A stretch of 5,202 nt of DNA from Thalassotalea_B sp049613795 (GTDB lineage Bacteria; Pseudomonadota; Gammaproteobacteria; Enterobacterales; Alteromonadaceae), in NCBI GenBank assembly GCA_049613795.1, contig JBMZCX010000112.1, positions 1 through 5,202 of the forward strand, read 5' to 3'. The translations under genes and the position numbers were made by a program. This document shows positions 1 to 5,202 of this stretch, in pieces. Every line of letters starts with the position of its first letter. Positions within the stretch are counted from its first letter, which is position 1. The notes under the pieces were generated by a model that had not been told where the DNA came from, did no database searches, and saw only the letters and a program-made list of their open reading frames with translations.

Positions 1-29
1 TGACGTGAAATATCCGTAATTAAACTCAT
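1..29 (-). CDS. proA: Glutamate-5-semialdehyde dehydrogenase (gamma-glutamyl phosphate reductase), N-terminal fragment
   Basis: Only the first nine complete codons are visible, reading MSLITDISR before the window edge. The ATG (29-27) overlaps the proB stop TGA (28-26) as an ATGA junction, which suggests translational coupling. The identity is inferred mainly from position: proA directly follows proB in many gammaproteobacteria, and its product reduces the unstable gamma-glutamyl phosphate made by ProB to glutamate-5-semialdehyde. The short N-terminus is compatible with ProA but is too short to prove it. Another gene starting here cannot be excluded from the window alone. Confidence 0.6.
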
Positions 30-1132
30 GACTTCTCCAATAATGCGATATCTTTCTCTGAAATAACTGGGCCAATCGAATCTTGCATCTTATCGCTAAA
101 CTCGCTTTGTTCGTTATCGGCTATAAAATTTAATAAACAGCTACTGTAATTAGCTGTTGCTTTAGCTAAGCGTGTACCATCGTTACTACGAACTAAGATA
201 GTATCACCAATAGCAAACTCACCATGCACGGCAACAATTTCATCACCGCGAATACAACCTGTTTCACCTTCAAGTGATTCATCAAATGAACCTTCAACAA
301 CAACCTCACCTTGCTCATTCGCTGTGTGAGTCATCCAATGCACAGCTTCTTGCATCGGTTTTTCATAAGGTAAAAAGACAGTTCCTGGGTTGATCCCTTC
401 AAGTAGCTGGTTAAACGTTTGCTCTTTAAAACCGTTAATAATGTAAGTTGTAATGCCGTGTGATGTTGCTTTCTCGGCGGCTTCTATCTTGGTTTTCATA
501 CCACCTGTACCCACTGCGCTGGTTGCGCAGCCAGCCATCGCGTAAATAGATTCGTCTATAGACTCTATCTCAGGAAGTAATACGGCATCATCATGTAAGT
601 TCGGGTTTTTATTGTATAAACCGTCAACATCCGAAAATATCATCAACGCATCAGCATCTGCCGCAGCTGCGACCATTGCCGATAAGTTATCGTTATCACC
701 TACTTTTAAATCATCAGTGGTTACCGTGTCATTTTCATTCATGATTGGTAATACACCGTGCTCTAATAATGTGAATACGGTTTCACGAATGCTTTCATAA
801 CGTTCACGATCACGTAAATCACCGTGGGTTAACAAAATTTGTGCTGAAGGGAAATCGAAAAAACGGTCCCACATTGCCATCATTTCTGTTTGACCAGCAG
901 CTGCCATGGCTTTTTTCATGGTCACTGTACGTTCTTGCTGATCAGGGAATAGATGAGCACCGGCTGCTACAGAGCCAGAAGAAACCAAAATAACTTCAAT
1001 GCCGCGACTACGACAACGAACGATAAACTGTGCGATAGTTAATAGATAACGTGAACGACAACCATCTTGATCAGGGGCAATTAATGCGCTTCCCACTTTA
1101 AGTACAATACGTCGCCAATTTAACTTTTGCAT
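26..1132 (-). CDS. proB: Glutamate 5-kinase (gamma-glutamyl kinase) with C-terminal PUA domain
   Basis: This cytosolic enzyme phosphorylates glutamate with ATP to gamma-glutamyl phosphate, the first step of proline synthesis. The 368 residues match the length of the two-domain bacterial enzyme (about 367). The amino acid kinase domain (about 6-255) shows LKVGS (11-15, phosphate-binding lysine K12), VSSGSVAAG (50-58), NENDTV (132-137), KVGDNDNLSA (143-152), FSDVDGLY (166-173) and GTGGMKTK (208-215, K215). A PUA domain follows (about 275-358). D105 and D141 align by eye with E. coli D107 and E143, positions linked to proline feedback inhibition, so feedback control is probably kept. The start chosen is ATG 1132-1130, preceded by GGAAAG (1150-1145). 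An in-frame GTG at 1192 would add 20 residues not expected in the family. The gene ends in an ATGA overlap with proA. Confidence 0.96.
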   Translation of the reverse strand: MQKLNWRRIVLKVGSALIAPDQDGCRSRYLLTIAQFIVRCRSRGIEVILVSSGSVAAGAHLFPDQQERTVTMKKAMAAAGQTEMMAMWDRFFDFPSAQILLTHGDLRDRERYESIRETVFTLLEHGVLPIMNENDTVTTDDLKVGDNDNLSAMVAAAADADALMIFSDVDGLYNKNPNLHDDAVLLPEIESIDESIYAMAGCATSAVGTGGMKTKIEAAEKATSHGITTYIINGFKEQTFNQLLEGINPGTVFLPYEKPMQEAVHWMTHTANEQGEVVVEGSFDESLEGETGCIRGDEIVAVHGEFAIGDTILVRSNDGTRLAKATANYSSCLLNFIADNEQSEFSDKMQDSIGPVISEKDIALLEKS

Positions 1133-1724
1133 AATGTATTTCAACTTTCCATTTAACTGTAACTTCTCAAAGAGAAGTAAGAAAACAATCACTTAGCACT
1201 ATTACTAAGCTGCGAGTTTACAATTTGTATGTTCCTATACACTTTTTAGCACTCAGCAAAATACGCCCATTTCTATCTGAAATAGTGAATTTTAGATATA
1301 GCATAACTTTCATCCAATCATTAGATTGAACGGTTATAAAGTAAAATAAAAAGTGTTGTTTATGCATCGCTGTAAAAAGCTGTGTGAAGCTTCTTTATTA
1401 ACAACATACATAGAGCCTCTAAAGTCAGATACACCAACAGATAGGGTGATGACTTAAGGACCGAGATTTGTTCACCACGATGGGCGCCAAATATTGAACA
1501 GGTAATAATTCAACTCAAAATATAAAAATAGCCTTTAAGAGGCAATATGCTTTCAAGTAAACCAATACCCAAAAATGAGTAATTACATACAAATTTTATT
1601 CAAAACAAAAAACTATTGATTTTTAAACAAATAAATATAGTAACCTGCATTTAAATCAGCTTTATTCGCACTAACTTAAAAATAACTATATGTATTCGCT
1701 TATAGCTCAACTAGAACTATTTAG

Positions 1725-1754
1725 ATAACAAATTGTTTGAACACTAACTATAAT
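1725..1754 (+). promoter_or_regulatory. Candidate sigma-70 promoter with consensus -10 box
   Basis: A perfect TATAAT (1749-1754) is preceded at an 18-base spacing by ATAACA (1725-1730), which matches four of six bases of TTGACA. Transcription would begin near 1761 and run toward the antiporter gene with an untranslated leader of about 265 bases, or make a short RNA. AT-rich sequence yields such hexamers by chance, so this is a candidate only. Confidence 0.3.
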
Positions 1755-1940
1755 ACGCTAAAATCGACTGTAAGATCAAGGTTATATTTTATGCGCTTAA
1801 TTATGCTAAGACGATAGGATAAATTATCCATATATTTCATAATGTTAAAGAATAATGAATTTTTAATGAAATGGACTAGCTCAATAACCACGATATTTTC
1901 TACAAAAAAATCATTAGCAGCTAAAATTCTATTAGGAGAA

Positions 1941-1958
1941 ATGATCATACACGTGTAT
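1941..1958. promoter_or_regulatory. Overlapping palindromes upstream of the antiporter gene, possible operator
   Basis: ATACACGTGTAT (1947-1958) is a perfect 12-bp palindrome, and ATGATCAT (1941-1948) is a perfect 8-bp palindrome overlapping it by two bases. They lie about 70 bases upstream of the antiporter ATG. A weak -10-like TATTAT (1966-1971) follows just downstream, so a protein bound here would cover the -35 region of such a promoter. A further dyad, TTTGAT/ATCAAA, spans 1975-2000. I do not recognise a regulator for these sites. Confidence 0.3.
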
Positions 1959-2025
1959 ATCCCTGTATTATAAGTTTGATAGTCTTTTCTCTAAATCAAA
2001 GTAATAGATAAGGAATACTTTATAT

Positions 2026-3864
2026 ATGTCAGCCATTTATATAGCCGGGATTGCGCTTTGTTCGGTTCTAGCTCAGTGGGTAGCGTGGGCCTTTCGCGTT
2101 CCTGCTATTTTGTTTTTATTACTCACCGGCCTTTTGCTTGGGCCTGCAACTGGCGTATTAGACCCTGACGCATTACTTGGCGATTTGTTGTTCCCGGTAG
2201 TGTCATTGAGTGTAGCTGTTATCCTATTTGAAGGCTCATTGACTCTGCATTTCAAGGAACTCAAAGGGATTGGTAAAGTTGTCAGAAACTTGTGTTCTAT
2301 CGGCATGATTGCCACCTGCATTATTATTAGTTTAAGTGCTTATTGGATTTTAGAATTGAATTGGCGCGTCGCCGCCGTGCTCGGTGCTGTACTTGTTGTT
2401 ACAGGCCCTACCGTAATAGCACCGCTTTTAAATTCAATGAGACCAACACAAGATATTGACCGTATTCTACGTTGGGAAGGCATTGTTATAGACCCTATTG
2501 GCGCACTATTTGCGGTTCTGGTTTTTGAAGCTGTTATGCTGGTTGGCCAAGGTGAAGTCTTTGTTCATACCCTTATTGCACTATTTAAAACACTAGGTGT
2601 AGGTTTATCTATTGGTGTGGTTGCAGGCTGGCTTACAACTTTGTTGATTCGCAGAGAGTGGTTACCATTTGAATTACATAAATTTGGTATATTAGCTTTA
2701 GTGCTTATTAGTTTTACCATTTCTAACCACCTAAGCCATGAATCTGGGTTACTGGCTGTAACAGTATTTGGTATCTGGTTAGCAAACCAAGATGACTTAG
2801 AAATTGACTCTGTTTTAGAGTTTAAAGAAGACTTGTCGATGATTCTAATTTCGACATTATTTATATTGCTTGCTGCTCGATTGCAGCTCTCTGACTTAAT
2901 GATGCTCGACGGTGACGTATTTATTTTTCTAGCGGTTGTGTTGTTCATTGCTCGACCTGTGTGTATCGCGCTATCTACTTTTGGCTCTGATTTGCCTGTC
3001 AAATCTCGCCTAGTATTAGGGTGGATCGCACCCCGCGGTATTGTAGCGGCTGCTGTAGGCTCTGTATTTGCTATTAGTATGATGGAAGCTGGTGTCGCTG
3101 ATGCTGAAAAAATTGTCCCGTTAATTTTTACCGTTATTATTATCACTGTTGTGTTACAAAGCTTAACGGCCATCCCTGTTGCAAAGCTACTCGGTGTACG
3201 TCAACCTTCTCCAAATACAATCTTAATCATCGGGGCTAACCATGTTGCTCGCGCAATTGGACGTGGTTTAAAAGATCAAAATATCCCTGTCCATTTATCC
3301 GATCCAGCATGGGAAAACTGTAAAATGGCTCGTATGGATGGTCTTCCTTGTTATTATGGTAACCCTCAATCTGAACATGCTGAGCGCTACTTACCACTAA
3401 CAACAATACGCAGTGTGTTAGCACTATCGCCTAATAGGCATCATAACGCGCTAGGCGTACAGTATTTTTCTCATTTATTAAACGAAAAAAATGTATTTTC
3501 ACTGCGCTCTTCTACCAGCCATGCCAAAGCGAATAAGGACAGTGCAACTTTCTTGTCGCGGCAAATTCTGTTTGGCGAGAGCGGTGCTTATTCAAAACTA
3601 AGTAGCCTGATTGCCAAAGGAGGCAAGGTAAGCTCAACTAAAATTTCTGAAGAGTTTAGCTGGGATAAATACCAAGAAATTAATAATGAAGCTATTCCTT
3701 TGTTTATTTTGCATTCGGAGAAGGACAGTGACGACGACGCACCTATTAAAATTCGTCCTTTCACTATCAATATGGAAAAACCACCACAGGAAGGAGAGCG
3801 CATTGTTGCCCTTCAGCCACCTAAAATGTCTGTGCTGAAAGATCCAGCCAAAACAAAAGAATAA
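2026..3864 (+). CDS. CPA1/NhaP-type cation:proton antiporter with C-terminal TrkA-N-like (RCK) domain
   Basis: An inner-membrane antiporter of 612 residues that probably exchanges Na+ or K+ for H+ in pH, salt or potassium homeostasis; the ion cannot be read from the sequence. Residues 1 to about 390 are a run of hydrophobic helices (about 12) with CPA1 marks: TGPTVIAPLL (126-135) in the broken-helix core, WEGIVIDPIGA (150-160) with the likely ion-binding D156, and GWIAPRGIVAAAV (332-344) with conserved R337. From about 397 a cytosolic Rossmann-like domain begins (ILIIGANHVARAIG, 399-412; acidic D426 after strand 2), like the RCK domains that gate K+ transport. Its glycine motif is degenerate. 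The tail (about 510-612) is hydrophilic, with an acidic DSDDD patch. The ATG is preceded by TAAGGAA (2009-2015), and an in-frame TAG (2005-2007) rules out a nearby longer start. It appears monocistronic. 'NhaP' or 'CPA1-RCK' is safer than a specific symbol. Confidence 0.9.
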   Translation: MSAIYIAGIALCSVLAQWVAWAFRVPAILFLLLTGLLLGPATGVLDPDALLGDLLFPVVSLSVAVILFEGSLTLHFKELKGIGKVVRNLCSIGMIATCIIISLSAYWILELNWRVAAVLGAVLVVTGPTVIAPLLNSMRPTQDIDRILRWEGIVIDPIGALFAVLVFEAVMLVGQGEVFVHTLIALFKTLGVGLSIGVVAGWLTTLLIRREWLPFELHKFGILALVLISFTISNHLSHESGLLAVTVFGIWLANQDDLEIDSVLEFKEDLSMILISTLFILLAARLQLSDLMMLDGDVFIFLAVVLFIARPVCIALSTFGSDLPVKSRLVLGWIAPRGIVAAAVGSVFAISMMEAGVADAEKIVPLIFTVIIITVVLQSLTAIPVAKLLGVRQPSPNTILIIGANHVARAIGRGLKDQNIPVHLSDPAWENCKMARMDGLPCYYGNPQSEHAERYLPLTTIRSVLALSPNRHHNALGVQYFSHLLNEKNVFSLRSSTSHAKANKDSATFLSRQILFGESGAYSKLSSLIAKGGKVSSTKISEEFSWDKYQEINNEAIPLFILHSEKDSDDDAPIKIRPFTINMEKPPQEGERIVALQPPKMSVLKDPAKTKE

Positions 3865-3875
3865 GGCTCATTAAG

Positions 3876-4203
3876 CGTGCTTTAAACATATATACCCAAG
3901 CCACCTCAAGATGCAGAATTCAGCGTTACACAGGAGCTTAATATCAAGGCGTTACTTTGCAAGAATGGCGATCCCTTTTAAGAAGTAACAACGATGAGAG
4001 TAAGTGCCTGTGAAACGCCCTGCGGGTTGGTTTAAAAGCGATTTATACTGCGTTATTGATTTTAACAATAGAACCACTATTGTTTGCAATCAATGCCTTG
4101 CCTAAATCACTTTTAACTCCAACTGAGACTCGAATCTTGAGGTGGCTTGGGTATAATTCCAAGGGTAGCTATTTTGTTAACTTGGAACGCTGTTTAAAGC
4201 ACG
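3876..4203. repeat. 13-bp outer inverted repeat surrounding the MITE, probable interrupted stem-loop
   Basis: CGTGCTTTAAACA (3876-3888) and TGTTTAAAGCACG (4191-4203) are perfect reverse complements, one arm on each side of the mobile element. Between the element and the right arm lies another hairpin, TTCCAAG (4157-4163) with CTTGGAA (4181-4187). Removing the element (3893-4155, leaving one TA) restores a roughly 65-base stem-loop: 13 outer pairs, a small internal loop (TATAA against CGC), 7 inner pairs and a 17-base loop. It lies 11 bases after the antiporter stop codon. It might have been a transcription end or mRNA-stabilising hairpin, but no T-tract follows, so it is not a classic intrinsic terminator. 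ATTAAG occurs outside both arms (3870-3875, 4208-4213). Confidence 0.65.
3891..4155. mobile_element. MITE-like non-coding element with 22-bp terminal inverted repeats
   Basis: The ends 3891-3912 (beginning TATACCCAAGCCACC) and 4134-4155 are perfect 22-bp reverse complements, with a further matching C and TCAG slightly inward on the left side. The core TACCCAAG...CTTGGGTA (3893-4153) is flanked by TA on both sides, which would fit TA target duplication as made by IS630/Tc1-mariner-type transposases. That family assignment is inference. The interior has no usable open frame but is rich in dyads: CACAGG/CCTGTG (3929-3934, 4007-4012), GGCGTT/AACGCC (3948-3953, 4014-4019), GTTACTT/AAGTAAC (3951-3957, 3983-3989) and an 8-bp hairpin AACAATAG/CTATTGTT (4064-4071, 4077-4084) extended by ATTGAT/ATCAAT (4055-4060, 4089-4094). 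From memory, similar TATACCCAAG-type ends recur in marine gammaproteobacterial genomes; this was not verified. It would need a transposase supplied in trans. Confidence 0.75.
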
Positions 4204-4343
4204 TAATATTAAGTTTATCAATCTATTAGAATTGAATTACACCACCGTCTAAAGTGACAATATAAACACGAAGAGTACGTATCGCTCGTAAACACAAAGC
4301 AACCACACAACACAAGTTATGCCCTACCTAAAAATAAATCGCA

Positions 4344-4372
4344 TTGCTGCCAAGCCATCCATAAAATATAAG
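4344..4372 (+). promoter_or_regulatory. Candidate sigma-70 promoter for the serine transporter
   Basis: TTGCTG (4344-4349) and TATAAG (4367-4372) are separated by exactly 17 bases; they match four and five of six consensus bases respectively. Transcription would start near 4379, giving a leader of about 138 bases that includes both hairpins described below. This is the best-scoring pair I see by eye between the mobile element and the transporter start. Confidence 0.45.
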
Positions 4373-4386
4373 CAGTCTTGGTAGAA

Positions 4387-4425
4387 AAAGAACGATTCTT
4401 TCCATCTGTAAGTAACACCTTACAG
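4387..4425 (+). promoter_or_regulatory. Tandem small hairpins in the transporter mRNA leader
   Basis: AAAGAA-CGA-TTCTTT (4387-4401) and CTGTAAG-TAACAC-CTTACAG (4406-4425) are perfect stems of 6 and 7 bp placed five bases apart, soon after the candidate transcription start. Neither is followed by a T-tract, so they are not intrinsic terminators. They could be protein-binding dyads, RNA structures that affect stability, or chance. No known riboswitch class is recognised. Confidence 0.35.
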
Positions 4426-4516
4426 CATACTTATGTTAATACATCGACAAAACATGCATTCATGCTTCAACTTATATATCCTGCCGCAAATTATTATTCT
4501 AATTGGTGGAGTATAA

Positions 4517-5202
4517 ATGAGCTCATATCAAGATGTAACGCAGTTAGATGCATCGACAACAAACAAAACAACATGGAATCTACACGATACGCAGTGGGTT
4601 TTAAGTCTATTTGGTACGGCTGTAGGCGCAGGCATTCTGTTTTTGCCTATCAATATCGGAATTGGTGGTTTTTGGCCATTAATTATTTTGGCCTGCTTAG
4701 CTTTCCCTATGACTTTTTTAGCTCACCGAGGCTTAGCGCGATTCGTTTTATCGTCCAATAATAAGGATGCTGATTTTACCGATGTTGTAGAAGAGCACTT
4801 TGGCGTAAATGCCGGACGACTAATTTCATTGTTATACTTTTTATCTATCTTTCCTATCTTGCTTATTTATGGTGTAGGACTAACGAATACAGTTGATAGT
4901 TTTATCGTCAATCAACTGGGCATGGAATCACCTTCAAGGGTATTGCTTTCGGGTGTACTTGTTGCTGGCATGATCAGCTTAATGCTGGGCGGTGAAAAGC
5001 TCATGCTACGCGCGTTCGCCATTTTAGTGTATCCATTAGTCGCTATTTTATTTTTCTTATCTATTTACTTAATTCCTAGCTGGCAAATGCCTAATATGGC
5101 TTTTCCTGAATTAAGTGGTTTTGCTAAAACTCTGTGGTTATCGGTGCCTATTATTGTGTTTTCATTTAGTCATGCGGCGGCAATTTCAAGCTTTGCTAAC
5201 GT
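4517..5202 (+). CDS. sdaC: SdaC/TdcC-type serine (or threonine):proton symporter, N-terminal part
   Basis: An inner-membrane permease of the HAAAP (hydroxy/aromatic amino acid permease) family that imports L-serine, or possibly threonine, with protons. 228 residues are visible of a family length near 430; the gene runs off the window. A polar 25-residue N-terminus precedes helix 1 with the family motif FGTAVGAGILFLPI (32-45), then FPMTFLAHRGLARFVLS (63-79), DFTDVVEEHFG (86-96), LLYFLSIFPILLIYGVGLTNT (105-125) and SVPIIVFSFSHAAAISSFAN (209-228). These align closely, from memory, with E. coli SdaC; TdcC is the main alternative. The start is well fixed: an in-frame TAA (4514-4516) directly abuts the ATG, and GGAG (4508-4511) sits five bases upstream. 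E. coli sdaC is followed by the serine deaminase gene sdaB; whether that holds here lies outside the window. Confidence 0.88.
   Translation, partial: MSSYQDVTQLDASTTNKTTWNLHDTQWVLSLFGTAVGAGILFLPINIGIGGFWPLIILACLAFPMTFLAHRGLARFVLSSNNKDADFTDVVEEHFGVNAGRLISLLYFLSIFPILLIYGVGLTNTVDSFIVNQLGMESPSRVLLSGVLVAGMISLMLGGEKLMLRAFAILVYPLVAILFFLSIYLIPSWQMPNMAFPELSGFAKTLWLSVPIIVFSFSHAAAISSFAN

Larger units (their letters stand above)
1133..2025. other. Long AT-rich intergenic region between divergent proB and the antiporter gene
   Basis: No gene is supported here. It should contain the proB promoter (minus strand) and the antiporter promoter (plus strand); I see no convincing -35/-10 pair for proB. Structures seen include a direct repeat TTAGCACT (1193-1200 and 1246-1253) and a dyad TGTAT-6-ATACA (1226-1241). 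A possible two-part stem-loop pairs TGTTGTT (1354-1360) with AACAACA (1400-1406), enclosing AAGCT/AGCTT (1377-1381, 1388-1392). An inverted repeat CACTTTTTA/TAAAAAGTG lies at 1240-1248 and 1347-1355. In such AT-rich DNA several of these could arise by chance. A 66-codon minus-strand open frame (1948-1748) starts with ATG and has a weak GGGA 12 bases upstream. It resembles no family I know and is not called as a gene. Confidence 0.6.
4204..4516. other. Intergenic leader region before the serine transporter gene
   Basis: About 310 bases without a supported gene. The proximal part (4204-4343) is AT-rich with no structure I can interpret. The distal part holds the candidate promoter and the two leader hairpins listed separately. 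A plus-strand open frame beginning at a TTG (4378) and running into the transporter region is out of frame with the transporter and looks like a shadow of it. Confidence 0.5.

Noticed and set aside
1133..1192. In-frame 20-residue N-terminal extension of ProB starting at GTG 1192
   Set aside because: ProB proteins start shortly before the kinase glycine-rich loop; the ATG at 1132 gives the family length and has an upstream GGAAAG.
1415..1543. Imperfect inverted repeat GCCTCTAAAG / CTTTAAGAGGC as a possible element boundary
   Set aside because: Arms are short with a bulge, no target duplication is visible, and nothing recognisable lies between.
2565..3173. 202-codon minus-strand frame within the antiporter gene
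   Set aside because: It is fully antisense to a strongly supported membrane protein gene and its composition is typical of a shadow frame.
4157..4187. TTCCAAG/CTTGGAA hairpin as an intrinsic terminator
   Set aside because: The stem is AT-rich, the loop is 17 bases and no T-tract follows; it fits better as the inner part of the interrupted stem-loop.
4233..4330. Short minus-strand frame ending VYIVTLDGGVIQF
   Set aside because: It reads like a protein end but is only about 35 codons, has no good start or ribosome site, and matches no family I know.
4378..4761. Plus-strand 127-codon frame starting at TTG
   Set aside because: It overlaps the transporter in another frame, begins with a rare start, and its sequence lacks recognisable features.
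1..5202. CRISPR array, tRNA, rRNA, toxin-antitoxin or defence system
   Set aside because: No regularly spaced repeats, cloverleaf sequence, or matching protein motifs were seen on either strand.

Overview
The window looks like chromosomal DNA from an AT-rich, probably marine gammaproteobacterium. The protein sequences read like those of Alteromonadales/Vibrionales relatives (Pseudoalteromonas, Colwellia, Shewanella type). That placement rests on remembered family resemblance and base composition only; no search was run.

Layout. (1) Positions 1-1132, minus strand: the proline-biosynthesis pair proB-proA. proB (glutamate 5-kinase) is complete. proA (glutamate-5-semialdehyde dehydrogenase) is represented only by its first codons, which overlap the proB stop in an ATGA junction. 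(2) Positions 1133-2025: an AT-rich gap of nearly 900 bases between the divergent proB and antiporter genes. It holds no gene I can support, but it has one good -10 hexamer, a 12-bp perfect palindrome near the antiporter start, and several small dyads. (3) Positions 2026-3864, plus strand: a complete CPA1/NhaP-type cation:proton antiporter with a cytosolic TrkA-N-like (RCK) domain. (4) Positions 3876-4203: a 265-bp MITE-like element with 22-bp perfect terminal inverted repeats. It sits inside a 13-bp outer inverted repeat that appears to be an older stem-loop split by the insertion. (5) Positions 4204-4516: a leader region with a candidate promoter and two small hairpins. (6) Positions 4517-5202, plus strand: the N-terminal half of an SdaC/TdcC-type (HAAAP family) serine/threonine:proton symporter, cut by the window edge.

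Functional reading. Proline synthesis, cation/proton exchange and amino-acid uptake are all compatible with osmotic and ionic homeostasis in a saline habitat. However, the genes are in separate transcription units, and nothing in the sequence shows that they form one system. I see no phage, CRISPR, toxin-antitoxin or defence cassette. The most interesting structure is the nested inverted-repeat insertion between the antiporter and the serine transporter.
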